A DNA stretch of 38,894 nt from Clostridia bacterium (GTDB taxonomy: Bacteria; Bacillota; Clostridia; Christensenellales; Borkfalkiaceae): positions 1 through 38,894 of the forward strand of contig JAFWXT010000094.1 of the NCBI GenBank assembly GCA_017522945.1. The letters are read 5' to 3'. The position numbers and the translations under genes are program-made. The notes beneath the pieces are model-generated. The model was not told the DNA's origin. It worked only from the letters and a program-made list of their open reading frames with translations, and did no database searches. Positions 23,742 to 32,658 of this stretch are shown here, piece by piece (position 1 is the stretch's first letter; each line of letters begins with the position of its first letter).

Positions 23742-26700
23742 TGAAACTTACTGAAAGTAAAGAAAATATTACTAAAGTAAACGATACTCTTACCGTTAGC
23801 CAAAAACTGGCAATAAATGCAGATAATTCAAACGTTTTGGTTTCGGCTTCAGCAGGAAGCGGTAAAACCTTTGTTATGATTGAAAGAGTAAAACGCCTAA
23901 TTTTACAAAAAGAAGTTGACGTAAACCGCATTTTATGCGTTACTTTTACCGTTCTTGCAGCAAAGGAAATGAAACAAAAGCTTTTAGATGCGATTACCAA
24001 AGAATTAAAGGTAAGCGACGGTGAAAAGAAAAAAAGGCTTATCTATCAACTCGATTTACTTCCAACGGCTTCTATTTCAACAGTGCACGCATTTTGTAAA
24101 AGTTTGCTTAGCGAATTTTTCTATGAAGTTGGGCTTGACCCGTCGTTTGTAATTCTTGATGATAAGAATACCAAAATGTTAGTTAATCGCGCTATAGACA
24201 GGCTTTTTGAAGATTTATACGAGCAAAATGACAGCGATTTGCTTACTGTTTTGCCATATTGTTTTTCAAACAGAAGCGATTATAATTTAAAACAAAACGT
24301 TTTAAGGGCTTACTATGCGGTTATTTCAGAAGCTAACCCAAAGCAAATTCTTTTAAACGGAGAATACTATTATACGCCGGAAGGAACTGTTTATATTAGC
24401 GAATTTTTTGCAAACGAATATAAGAGAAAGGCAATATCAATAGCAAAACAACTTGAAGAATTTAAAGATGATATCGTTGGGTTTGAAAAACTTGAAAATT
24501 ACGTTTACGAACTTTACCGCATATTTTTAGGAATAGGCTTTTGCGATGGTCTTGATAGTGTTGTTGAATACGCTAAGCAAATATTACCTAAAAAACCGTC
24601 GGTAAGAGCAAATACGCCCGAAGACGAAGCGTTTTTAATAGCCCAAGCAGAGCAAATTGCTTTACAAGGTAAGGAATTATTTAAGAGCATTAAAAGCCAT
24701 AGCTTAGTTGCAGATGAGTTACAAATGGCGTTAAAAAATCGCACTATATATAATTCTTTTATAAATATAGTTATTAAATTTTTTGATTACTACGAAAAAG
24801 AAAAACGCGAAGAAAACGGCGTTGATTATTCGGATTTAGAGCATTTAACTTTAAAGCTTTTAAAAAATGAAGCTATCAAAAATGAAATTGCAAGCCGATT
24901 TGATTATATCTTTACCGATGAGTATCAAGATACGAGTGGCGTTCAAGAAGCGATTTTAACGGCTATTTCAACAAACAACCTGTTTATGGTTGGTGATTTA
25001 AAACAAAGTATTTACGATTTTCGCGGATGTAATCCTGAAATTTTTGCAAACAAATTTCAAAAATATCAAAAAAGCGATGGTGGAATTGCTATAAATTTAG
25101 ATAATAACTTTCGTAGTTCATATCCTGTAATCGGTGCGGTAAATAGGGTTTTTGGTTCAATTATGACCAAAGAATGCGGTTCGGTTGATTACGCTAAATC
25201 GCCTATGGTAGTTGGTGCTAAATATCCTGAAAACGAAGGCGAAGTAAAGTTTATTAGCGTGCCTAAAAATAAGCGCGAAAAGATTATTCCAGAAGGTATA
25301 TATTCGGTTGTTAACCATCTTAAATCGATTAAAAGCGAGCGTGTTTTTAACGAGGGTAAACTAATTGCCGAGCTTGTTGAAAATATTGTTGGAAAAAGGT
25401 ATTTCGATATTAAATCAAAAGGATATAAAACTATTGATTATAGTGATATAGCCATACTTTTGCGTGATGCAAACAAGGATGCTGACGCTTATACAAGCGA
25501 GCTCGTAAGGGCGGGTATTCCAGTTAGCGCCCCATCAAAAGACAGTATTGCAAACTACGCCGAAATAGCAATGATGGTTGACCTTTTAAAACTTATCGAT
25601 TGTTATAATCAAGATATTCCTTTGGCAAGCGTTTTAAAAAGTGAAATAGCTAAACTAACGGATGCTGAACTTTTAAAAATTAGAAAACTTACACCGAGTG
25701 GCAACTTTGTTGACGCAGTTTATAATTATAGAATTACTCAAACTGACGAAACCGCATTAAAGTTACAACGGTTTGAAGAATACTTTAATAGATTGCGTTT
25801 ACTTTCAGAGTTTATGACCTGCGGTGAACTTCTTGACCAAATCGTTAGAGAAAATGCAATCGATATAAACTTGTTATCTTCAAGACTTGGCGAAATCAAA
25901 CTTGCAAGACTTAATAAGTTTATTGAAGTTGCTTCAAGTTCAAAACAAACTGTGAATGAGTTTTTAAAGGGGCTTGACGGCTTGCTTGAAAAACTTACTA
26001 TGAAATTTTCTTCTTCGTCATCCGTGCAAATTATGAGTATTCACGCATCTAAGGGGCTTGAATTTCCTATCGTTATTTTGGCAAAAACAACTAAGCCGTT
26101 TAATATGAAGGGCATTGAAGGTGATTTTATTTGCGATAGAAATTTCGGTGTTTCAATCAACTATCGCGATAGAGCTAAAATGACGAAAAAAGAAACTATT
26201 TTTAACCGCTTTGTTAAATATAATTGTTTAAAGCGTATGTGTGAAGAAGAAATGCGCTTGCTTTACGTTGCTATGACAAGGGCGAAAAATAGTTTATACA
26301 TAACCGCCGAGTTTACAAATATAGATAACGCTTTACCTAAAGAGCATCACTTTGCAAATGAAGTGTTTAGCTCAAAAAAATATTTCGATATGTTTGCAAG
26401 TAGCGATTTTGTTTGTGAAATTCAAAGTGAACTAAACGCAACCTTTACTGAAAGAGAAGTAAGGCAAGTGCTTGTTAGTGAAGCCGACGAATATATGAAA
26501 AATAAAATAGCAAACAATTTATCGTTCAAGTATGCTTATAAAAATAATTCTTCTTTATCGGTTAAGCGCTCGGTAACTTCAGCAGCACATTATGAAGAGA
26601 AAGAAAGTACTTGCTTTGAAAGAAGCCCAATTTTTGGAGAGTCGGATACCGAAACGGGTAACGCGTACCACAGATTTTTAGAACTCTGCAATTTTAGTAA

Positions 26701-27133
26701 TGAGCCTGAAAATGAGTTTAATCGACTTATAGATGGGGATTTGTTTGAAACTGAGTATAAAAAACTTATTGATAAAAGCAAAATAAGCAAGGTTTTACAA
26801 ATGCCTATATTTAATAGTCTTAACGGATATTCGCTTTATAAAGAACAACCTTTTACGGCTTTTGTGCCTGCAAATATGGTTGAGAGTGATTACACGGGCG
26901 AAAGCGAAATTCTTTTGCAAGGTATAATAGATTTACTTGCTGTAAGGGATGACGAAGCAATTATAATCGATTATAAATATTCTACCGTAATTAACCAAGA
27001 AAAACTTGTTGAAAGATACAAAAAACAACTTGAATTGTATTCTTTTGCGGTTGAAAAAGTGCTTAAAAAGAAGGTTAAAGCCACTTATTTATTAAACTTA
27101 AACACCTGTAAACTTATTGAAGTTAAAATTTAA
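23741..27133 (+). CDS. addA: ATP-dependent helicase/nuclease subunit A (AddA/RexA)
   Basis: A 1130-residue UvrD/RecB-type helicase with a C-terminal nuclease. Visible motifs: Walker A SASAGSGKT (Lys42), 'FTVLAAKEMK' (Ia), 'FTDEYQDTSGVQ' (II, near residue 393), 'VGDLKQSIYDFRG' (III), 'LDNNFRSSYPVI' (IV), 'SIHASKGLEFPIVIL' (V) and 'LLYVAMTRAKNSLYIT' (VI). The nuclease has 'IIIDYKYS' (Asp1077, Lys1079). With AddB it forms the Chi-regulated recombination enzyme of Bacillota; the local Chi sequence cannot be inferred. It is translationally coupled to addB. A short inverted repeat (27135-27153) follows the stop. Confidence 0.95.
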   Translation: MKLTESKENITKVNDTLTVSQKLAINADNSNVLVSASAGSGKTFVMIERVKRLILQKEVDVNRILCVTFTVLAAKEMKQKLLDAITKELKVSDGEKKKRLIYQLDLLPTASISTVHAFCKSLLSEFFYEVGLDPSFVILDDKNTKMLVNRAIDRLFEDLYEQNDSDLLTVLPYCFSNRSDYNLKQNVLRAYYAVISEANPKQILLNGEYYYTPEGTVYISEFFANEYKRKAISIAKQLEEFKDDIVGFEKLENYVYELYRIFLGIGFCDGLDSVVEYAKQILPKKPSVRANTPEDEAFLIAQAEQIALQGKELFKSIKSHSLVADELQMALKNRTIYNSFINIVIKFFDYYEKEKREENGVDYSDLEHLTLKLLKNEAIKNEIASRFDYIFTDEYQDTSGVQEAILTAISTNNLFMVGDLKQSIYDFRGCNPEIFANKFQKYQKSDGGIAINLDNNFRSSYPVIGAVNRVFGSIMTKECGSVDYAKSPMVVGAKYPENEGEVKFISVPKNKREKIIPEGIYSVVNHLKSIKSERVFNEGKLIAELVENIVGKRYFDIKSKGYKTIDYSDIAILLRDANKDADAYTSELVRAGIPVSAPSKDSIANYAEIAMMVDLLKLIDCYNQDIPLASVLKSEIAKLTDAELLKIRKLTPSGNFVDAVYNYRITQTDETALKLQRFEEYFNRLRLLSEFMTCGELLDQIVRENAIDINLLSSRLGEIKLARLNKFIEVASSSKQTVNEFLKGLDGLLEKLTMKFSSSSSVQIMSIHASKGLEFPIVILAKTTKPFNMKGIEGDFICDRNFGVSINYRDRAKMTKKETIFNRFVKYNCLKRMCEEEMRLLYVAMTRAKNSLYITAEFTNIDNALPKEHHFANEVFSSKKYFDMFASSDFVCEIQSELNATFTEREVRQVLVSEADEYMKNKIANNLSFKYAYKNNSSLSVKRSVTSAAHYEEKESTCFERSPIFGESDTETGNAYHRFLELCNFSNEPENEFNRLIDGDLFETEYKKLIDKSKISKVLQMPIFNSLNGYSLYKEQPFTAFVPANMVESDYTGESEILLQGIIDLLAVRDDEAIIIDYKYSTVINQEKLVERYKKQLELYSFAVEKVLKKKVKATYLLNLNTCKLIEVKI

Positions 27134-27150
27134 AGTTTAAAAGTATTTTA

Positions 27151-27199
27151 AACGGGCATAATTCACCTTAAAAGAGGTGTGTTATGTCCGTTATTTTTT
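27151..27199 (+). promoter_or_regulatory. Hairpin that masks a ribosome binding site and start codon; also terminator-like
   Basis: Bases 27151-27161 pair with 27182-27192 (one G-U), and CACCT (27064+100, i.e. 27164-27168) pairs with AGGTG (27175-27179). About 16 base pairs bury both the Shine-Dalgarno GAGGTG and the ATG (27184-27186) of the next gene. A T-rich run (27191-27199) follows at once, so the same element also reads as the addA terminator. Which role applies is not resolved. Confidence 0.7.
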
Positions 27200-27885
27200 C
27201 TTATATCCGTAAAATCTTTGATATAAATTTCACAAGCCAAATTTGTTACAGCTTATCATTGGCTATTTTTATATTCTCGCTTACTTTGGGCTGTATGACT
27301 ATAATAATTTTAGCTTGTGTAAAAACAGCAAAAAACAAATCGATTAAATGGATTTTTTACCTTTTTCAAGGCGCATATATTTTGGATATTTGTATTGCGG
27401 TTTGTGAATATGAATTTTTTGGTGCGTTTTATAAAAGCTTAGCTTCAGTATTTTTAAGTTGCACTGTGCGTTTTGCTTTTTTAGCGGTGGTTTACGGATT
27501 GGTTTGTGCTTACAAAAAGGTTTTAATTAGTGAAATAAAAAGTGAAGAGCAAAAAATAAGGTTATTAAATCTAAATTGTGATGAAAGAAAGGTTAACTTT
27601 GAAGAGTTGAATGAAGTAGAAAAAATAAATAATTTTCAGTCGTTAAATGATTTTCAAGCAAAAGAAGAAAGAAATTTAGTTGACGTTAACGTTGCATATA
27701 TCGACCAAATAGTTCAGTTGTTGCTTTCAAAGGATTTAACCGATGATGAACGAGAACTTTGTTTTGATATTATTTATGAAATTAGAAATTTGCCATTGAC
27801 TAATCAAACGGAACGGGTAAGAAAACTTAATGCAAAATTGCAAACACTTATAAAAAAAGCCGTACAATATAATCTTGCTTGTTAA
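27184..27885 (+). CDS. Unrecognised membrane protein with cytoplasmic coiled C-terminus
   Basis: A 233-residue protein of no family that I recognise. The N-terminal half has about four hydrophobic segments (residues roughly 20-45, 55-75, 80-100 and 97-115), with 'ILACVKTAKNKSIKW' as a positive loop. The C-terminal half (from about 117) is charged and helical ('ISEIKSEEQKIRLL', 'FEELNEVEKINNF') and ends in 'LPLTNQTERVRKLNAKLQTLIKKAVQ'. A membrane-anchored helical domain is inferred. The ATG has a good Shine-Dalgarno but both lie inside a strong hairpin. The next gene (TIR-methyltransferase) is 78 bp downstream with its own promoter, so a functional link is only suggested by proximity. Confidence 0.75.
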   Translation: MSVIFSYIRKIFDINFTSQICYSLSLAIFIFSLTLGCMTIIILACVKTAKNKSIKWIFYLFQGAYILDICIAVCEYEFFGAFYKSLASVFLSCTVRFAFLAVVYGLVCAYKKVLISEIKSEEQKIRLLNLNCDERKVNFEELNEVEKINNFQSLNDFQAKEERNLVDVNVAYIDQIVQLLLSKDLTDDERELCFDIIYEIRNLPLTNQTERVRKLNAKLQTLIKKAVQYNLAC

Positions 27886-27901
27886 AATTAAAGTTATAGG
27901 C

Positions 27902-27930
27902 TTGCAAAAAAATAATTTATAGGCTATACT
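27902..27930 (+). promoter_or_regulatory. Promoter of the TIR-methyltransferase gene
   Basis: TTGCAA (27902-27907), a 17-bp spacer and TATACT (27925-27930), 33 bp before the ATG. The gene is therefore likely transcribed on its own. Confidence 0.75.
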
Positions 27931-27963
27931 TGTATAAAAATTAGGCAAACAAAGGTGATATTT

Positions 27964-29361
27964 ATGGAAAGCTTACACGAAGAAAGAGTTGACGTTTTTA
28001 TTTCTTTTAAAAACACAGATTTTTCGGGCAATAAAACCCGCGATGCTGAAATTGCTCGTCAACTTTATGAAGAACTTACTACAAGAAAGGTTGCAACCTT
28101 TTATAGTTCTACAACCTTGCTTAGTTTAGGGCAGGCGGTGTATAAAAAATCAATAGACGAAGCGCTTGAAAGCACTAAGGTTTTGGTAGTTGTTTCAACC
28201 GATATTAAGTTTCTTGAAAGCGAATGGGTAAAATACGAATGGGAAAGTTTTCACCAAGATATTTTAAGCGGAATGAAAAAGAACGCTCAAATCGTTCCCT
28301 ATTTTGCTTCTTTTACGCGTGAGCAAACACCACGTTCTCTTAGAGATTTGCAAACTTTTAATATCGACAACAATAGTATTAGCGAGGTTGCAGACTTCGT
28401 TGTTAACAGTTTAAGCAATATTGCGTTACATAACTTTCCGCATGGTGTAAAGAATGAAAGTGATGAGGGGCTTAGTTTAAAAAGTAATTTAAGCCACAAA
28501 AAGGTGCGCGCTTCACTTTATGCTTCGGATGCAGGAAAAGAGTATGACCGTTTAAAGGTGCAAGCTAAAAACACACACTGGTGCGATATGACCGTTTTAA
28601 ATAAGGTTATTTCTAAAATTGATCGCAATCCTATTTGGGTTTTAGATATCGGTTGTGCTTATAACTACGTTGGAAATATGCGTTTTTCAAATATGCCTAA
28701 CGTAAGGGTGTTGGGTGTTGATATAAGTGAAAAATGCTTAGAATTTGCCGAAAAAACTAGCGATAAGCAAAAGTTTACCTTTGCAAAAATCGACCTTGAA
28801 GATCCGTTTATGGAAGAACAATTGCGTGAAGTGATGGCAAGTTTAAATATTGAAAAATTCGATATTATGTTTGGCGCGTTGCTTTTATTGCATCTTAAAA
28901 AGCCGGTTACCGTTTTAAAAAAGTTGCGTAAGTTTTTAGCAGACGACGGATATATGGTAGTTCGCGGGTCGGACGATGGTAGCGTTATAGCCTTAAACGA
29001 CGACGGTTTGGTTAGAAAAATTATTGATAAGTGTAATAACACCGTTGGTTTTTCTGATAGGCAAAATGGCAGAAAGTTATACAATCAGTTAGTTTCAGCA
29101 GGATATAAGGACGTAAAGGTTGAAACCTTTTTAAAAGATTTATCGGGTAAGGATATAGACGAGCGTGACGAGCTTTTCTTTGAAAGATTTTCTTATCGAA
29201 TAAACTACTACGATAAAATTTTAAAAGCAGACCCAACAAACGAGCAAAAACGAAGCGATTATTTATTTATGAAATATGCGCTTGAAGAACTTGAAGAAAC
29301 TTTTGCAAATCAAGATTTTTGGTACTGTGAACACGATTTTATAGCGTATGGTAAAAAATAA
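27964..29361 (+). CDS. TIR domain fused to class I SAM-dependent methyltransferase
   Basis: A 465-residue two-domain protein. Residues about 8-150 are a TIR domain: beta-A 'VDVFISFKNTD', 'ATFYSSTTLLSLGQAVYKKSIDEALESTKVLVVVS', then 'SEWVKYEWESF', where Glu92 stands four residues after Trp88, the position of the catalytic Glu of NAD-cleaving TIR domains. Residues about 190-465 are a Rossmann methyltransferase: motif I 'WVLDIGCAYNYVG' (226-238), acidic residue of motif II in 'LGVDIS' (Asp253), then 'FDIMFGALLLLHLKKPVTVLKKLRKFLADDGYMVVRG'. There is no signal peptide; it is cytoplasmic. I chose the ATG at 27964 because AAGG lies 8 nt upstream; the GTG at 27955 would overlap the Shine-Dalgarno. Substrate and role are unknown; immunity or signalling is possible. 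Confidence 0.88.
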   Translation: MESLHEERVDVFISFKNTDFSGNKTRDAEIARQLYEELTTRKVATFYSSTTLLSLGQAVYKKSIDEALESTKVLVVVSTDIKFLESEWVKYEWESFHQDILSGMKKNAQIVPYFASFTREQTPRSLRDLQTFNIDNNSISEVADFVVNSLSNIALHNFPHGVKNESDEGLSLKSNLSHKKVRASLYASDAGKEYDRLKVQAKNTHWCDMTVLNKVISKIDRNPIWVLDIGCAYNYVGNMRFSNMPNVRVLGVDISEKCLEFAEKTSDKQKFTFAKIDLEDPFMEEQLREVMASLNIEKFDIMFGALLLLHLKKPVTVLKKLRKFLADDGYMVVRGSDDGSVIALNDDGLVRKIIDKCNNTVGFSDRQNGRKLYNQLVSAGYKDVKVETFLKDLSGKDIDERDELFFERFSYRINYYDKILKADPTNEQKRSDYLFMKYALEELEETFANQDFWYCEHDFIAYGKK

Positions 29362-29374
29362 TTAACATAAAAAT

Positions 29375-29420
29375 AAAAGTGGCTAAAGTTGGGTTAATCA
29401 ACTTATATAGCCACTTTTTT
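29375..29420. terminator. Bidirectional terminator between convergent genes
   Basis: AAAAGTGGCTA pairs with TAGCCACTTTT, with an inner AAGTTG/CAACTT extension, and T runs follow on both strands. It serves the TIR-methyltransferase gene (plus) and the AraC gene (minus). Confidence 0.9.
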
Positions 29421-29443
29421 GTTTTTATTTGTTGTGTAATAAA

Positions 29444-30643
29444 CTAAAAATCGTTTTTGCGATATTCAAGGGGTGATTTGCCAGTTTCTTTTTTAAACTG
29501 CTTAGAAAAATATTGCAAATCTAAAAAACCGCATTGAAGGGCAATGGTTTGCACTTTTAAGTTGGTTGTTGTAAGTAGTGATATTGCTTGCTCAACGCGT
29601 TTTTGCAAAATAAACTCGGTTAAAGTTTTTCCCGTATCCTTTTTAAAAACTGTTGAAAGATAGCCTTTGCTTACGTTTTGAGTTTTTGCTATCGTATCTA
29701 AAGTAAGGGTGTTTTTTAAATTGTTAACAACGTATAAAACTGTTTTTTGAACGATAGGCGAGTAGTTTTTTGTGTTTGCTTCGTTAACTAAACGGCAGTA
29801 AGTAAAAAACATTTCTCTTATAAGGTCGATACATTCTTGCGGTTTTCTAATTTGTTCAATACGAGTTGCAAAAATTGAAGATACTGAGTGTAAATAAAGT
29901 GGATGAACGCCCCCTTTTTCGGCAGCTTTACGCATCAAAGTATTACTAGTGATGCAGTAATTTTTAAAATCTCGCAATGCATCGGGTATTCTGCGCTTAA
30001 AGGCAAGTTCATTAACCCCCTTAAAAAGGGCGTTAAAGGAGTGTGTTTGCCCAAGTGAAATAGCTTGCATAAGTTCGTTTTCAAACGCATATCTTTCTTC
30101 AATTATTTGGGCGTTTGCAGTGGTTGAAAGATTTTCGTCAATGCCTGAAAGTGTTTCGTTATTAAAAACAGAAACCAATCTATTACTTTTATCAATAAAA
30201 ACATAATCTGTTCCCAAAAGTTCATCGCAAAAAGTATCAAACATTATAAATAAAAAATTATCGTTGTTTATCGCGGGCAGGTTTGTAAAATAGTTGCTTA
30301 AAACGTTTTGCTCGCTTGGTGATATATTTAAATTTTCTGCGTGTTCTAAAAATTCGGTTTGGGTAATTTTTTTGTCAAAAAAAGGGCCTATAACCAATAA
30401 CCTTTTAAAATCTTTTGGTAGCAGTAAATATAAATATTGAAGATTAAATGGGGTTTTTATTTTGTAAACACAGTTTTTTTTAATAAACTTCTTTTCGTTT
30501 TTTATAAAGTTATAAAAAGCCCGCGTTTGAAAATCGCAATCTTCGGCAGGTGGATTTTGTTCGTAGATATTTATAATTTTGCTTGCAATTCTACACTTTT
30601 TAAAGGTGTTTGTAATTAACTTTAATTGTTCGTTATAACTCAT
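29444..30643 (-). CDS. AraC family transcriptional regulator
   Basis: A 399-residue regulator with a C-terminal AraC DNA-binding domain of two HTH motifs ('LTLDTIAKTQNVSKGYLSTVFKKDTG' and 'VQTIALQCGFLDLQYFSKQFKKETGKSPLEYRK', about residues 300-397). The N-terminal 280 residues form a sensory part that I cannot assign; it contains 'RLLVIGPFFDKKIT', often seen in clostridial AraC proteins of sugar loci. It is divergent from the glucuronide transporter gene, so it probably activates that operon in response to a sugar. The start at 30643 (GAGGG 5 nt upstream) is preferred to a longer reading with an unsupported hydrophobic leader. Confidence 0.9.
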   Translation of the reverse strand: MSYNEQLKLITNTFKKCRIASKIINIYEQNPPAEDCDFQTRAFYNFIKNEKKFIKKNCVYKIKTPFNLQYLYLLLPKDFKRLLVIGPFFDKKITQTEFLEHAENLNISPSEQNVLSNYFTNLPAINNDNFLFIMFDTFCDELLGTDYVFIDKSNRLVSVFNNETLSGIDENLSTTANAQIIEERYAFENELMQAISLGQTHSFNALFKGVNELAFKRRIPDALRDFKNYCITSNTLMRKAAEKGGVHPLYLHSVSSIFATRIEQIRKPQECIDLIREMFFTYCRLVNEANTKNYSPIVQKTVLYVVNNLKNTLTLDTIAKTQNVSKGYLSTVFKKDTGKTLTEFILQKRVEQAISLLTTTNLKVQTIALQCGFLDLQYFSKQFKKETGKSPLEYRKNDF

Positions 30644-30661
30644 ATTTTCCCTCACGCGATA

Positions 30662-30670
30662 ATTATAACA
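30662..30670 (-). promoter_or_regulatory. Extended -10 of the araC gene
   Basis: On the minus strand TGTTATAAT (TGn-TATAAT), about 20 bp before the start codon, giving a very short leader. No -35 match at proper spacing was found. Confidence 0.5.
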
Positions 30671-30766
30671 CATGAATAACGAATAATAAAGCAAATTTTG
30701 ACAAAAAATATGAAAATAATACAAAAAGTAATGAATTTTGTTCTAACTGTTAGGGTGTATATAGGT

Positions 30767-30850
30767 TATAATATTATTTGGTGGGAAAAAAGGGTAAAAA
30801 CTACTCTTTTAAAGTTGATAAAATATATGGTGGGCTTCCACGTTATTTTA
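30767..30850 (+). promoter_or_regulatory. Glucuronide operon promoter -10 and 5' leader hairpin
   Basis: TATAAT (30767-30772) has no good -35, as expected for an activator-dependent promoter. The leader contains a hairpin: TAAAATA (30819-30825) pairs with TATTTTA (30844-30850) around GTGG-gctt-CCAC. It ends 15 bp before the Shine-Dalgarno AAGGAG. Confidence 0.6.
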
Positions 30851-30876
30851 AATAATCATATCATAAGGAGATAATG

Positions 30877-32544
30877 ATGGCTAAAACAAAAGAACTTGAT
30901 GCAAAGGGCTATCCAAAGTTCGGTATTCGCGATAAAATTGCTTACGCGGCTGGCGACCTTGGATGCAACATGAGCTTCTCGCTCAAAGGAACTGTACAAA
31001 CCTTCTGGCTTGTATTTATGATGATGGAAACTGGTCTATTATCAATACTCTTACTTATCGTTCAAATTTGGGACGCAGTAAACGACCCAATTATCGGTAC
31101 TATCATCGATAACGATAAAAGAAAGTATAAATTAGGCAAGTTTAGAACTTACGTACTTGTCGGTGCGATTGGTCTTTTAGTTGGTGGCGCTGCGGTATTC
31201 TTACCATTCCCAAATGCCGACGTTGTAACCAAAGCAATTTTATTCGTACTTGGCTATATTGTTTGGGACGCATTCTATACTATTGCAAACGTACCATACG
31301 GTTCAATGCTTTCAGTAATAACGGAAGACGTTGGTGAACGCGCGCAACTTTCAACTTGGCGTTCAATCGGTTCTATGATTGGTAATATTCTTCCAATGGT
31401 TATTCTTCCAATGCTAATTTGGCAAAAGGTTACTTATACGCCAGGAGATATAAGTTTCCTTGATAAAATAGAAATTCCTAAAGAATCAGCGCATTTATTT
31501 ACGCCTGAAAATTTATTTGCAGGGCTTAAAGAGGGAGATAAGGTTTTAAACCCACTTACAGGTAAGCAAATTGAAGTGCTTATAGGTAACAGAGTATTCT
31601 GGGCTGCTTTAATAATGGGTATTATTGGATTCTTATCGTTTATGCTTATGATTAAGTTAACAACCGTTCGTGTTGATGAAAATACCATTAAAACCAACGA
31701 ACCAACTGAAAAGTTTAATATCGTTACTTCTTTTGGTAAATTTATGAAGAACCGCCCAGCGGTTGGCGCAACTATCGCAGCGATGGGTATGTTCCTTGGT
31801 ATGAACGCAGCAACTACTGCTAACACTATTATGTTTGCAACATACTTTAATATGGCTTCTTTATCCGGCGTTGTTCAAATGATAGGCTTCTTACCAATGT
31901 TCTTCTTTATGCCGTTCATTACTAAAATCGTTAAAAAGATGGGTAAAAAAGAAGCTTCTGTTATAGGAACTTTAGTTTCTATTTTAGGTGGCGTAATTAT
32001 GCTTATATTCCCACTTATTCCAGTAGTTGATAATAACGTTATTCCTGCGCTTGTAGTTTACTTAATTGGTTTAGTTGTTTACGGCGTTGGTATGGGTGTT
32101 TATACTTGCGTTTCATGGGCAATGATGGGCGATGCTATCGACTATAACGAATGGAAGTTTGGAACACGTGAAGAAGGTACGGTTTACTCACTTCACTCTT
32201 TCTTCCGTAAACTTGCTCAAGGCGTAGGTCCTTCTTTAGTTCTTTTAATTATGGGTGCGCTTGGTTACGTTTCTGCATACGGTACAGTTGGTCAAACGGC
32301 AGCTGTTGCTCACAATATGTGCTGGTTAGTAGCAGGCTTATATATGTTTAGTGCAATCGTTCAATTTATCGGCCTTGCAGTTGTTTATAACCTTGATAAA
32401 AAGACCGTTGAAGTTATGAATGCAGAGCTTCAAGCAAGACATGCATTAGTTGAAGGTGTTGCCGTTGAAGAAGTAGAAGTAGGCGAAACAGAAGGCGAAA
32501 ACCTTGTTGAAGAAGGCGTTGCCGACACAAACGACGAAGAATAA
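30877..32544 (+). CDS. GPH-family glycoside/hexuronide:cation symporter
   Basis: A 555-residue MFS transporter of the MelB/GPH group. The N-terminal region 'RDKIAYAAGDLGCNMSFSL' and the loop 'DAVNDPIIGTIIDNDKRKYKLGKFR' are the family hallmarks, and twelve hydrophobic helices can be traced. A loop insertion (about residues 188-238) and an acidic tail ending in DTNDEE are extra. It would import an oligosaccharide or hexuronide with a cation. It is the first gene of the glucuronide cluster, divergent from araC and upstream of the GH2 enzyme. The second of two ATGs (30877) has the better 6-nt Shine-Dalgarno spacing. Confidence 0.92.
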   Translation: MAKTKELDAKGYPKFGIRDKIAYAAGDLGCNMSFSLKGTVQTFWLVFMMMETGLLSILLLIVQIWDAVNDPIIGTIIDNDKRKYKLGKFRTYVLVGAIGLLVGGAAVFLPFPNADVVTKAILFVLGYIVWDAFYTIANVPYGSMLSVITEDVGERAQLSTWRSIGSMIGNILPMVILPMLIWQKVTYTPGDISFLDKIEIPKESAHLFTPENLFAGLKEGDKVLNPLTGKQIEVLIGNRVFWAALIMGIIGFLSFMLMIKLTTVRVDENTIKTNEPTEKFNIVTSFGKFMKNRPAVGATIAAMGMFLGMNAATTANTIMFATYFNMASLSGVVQMIGFLPMFFFMPFITKIVKKMGKKEASVIGTLVSILGGVIMLIFPLIPVVDNNVIPALVVYLIGLVVYGVGMGVYTCVSWAMMGDAIDYNEWKFGTREEGTVYSLHSFFRKLAQGVGPSLVLLIMGALGYVSAYGTVGQTAAVAHNMCWLVAGLYMFSAIVQFIGLAVVYNLDKKTVEVMNAELQARHALVEGVAVEEVEVGETEGENLVEEGVADTNDEE

Positions 32545-32570
32545 TTTAAAAAATTTATTTACAAAAGTTT

Positions 32571-32595
32571 CCCGATTTTTATCGGGATTCTTTTG
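32571..32595 (+). terminator. Intercistronic hairpin, weak terminator
   Basis: CCCGAT-tttt-ATCGGG followed by ATTCTTTT, 27 bp after the transporter stop. The weak U tract suggests partial termination or 3' end protection, which would give more transporter mRNA than GH2 mRNA. Confidence 0.6.
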
Positions 32596-32658
32596 AAATT
32601 TAGGCGAAGTTATGGTTTGTAGCGCATAATATTTGCTAAATAAAATGGAGTAAAAAAA

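Noticed and set aside
27955..27963. GTG start for the TIR-methyltransferase
   Set aside because: The GTG is part of the AAAGGTG Shine-Dalgarno of the ATG at 27964.
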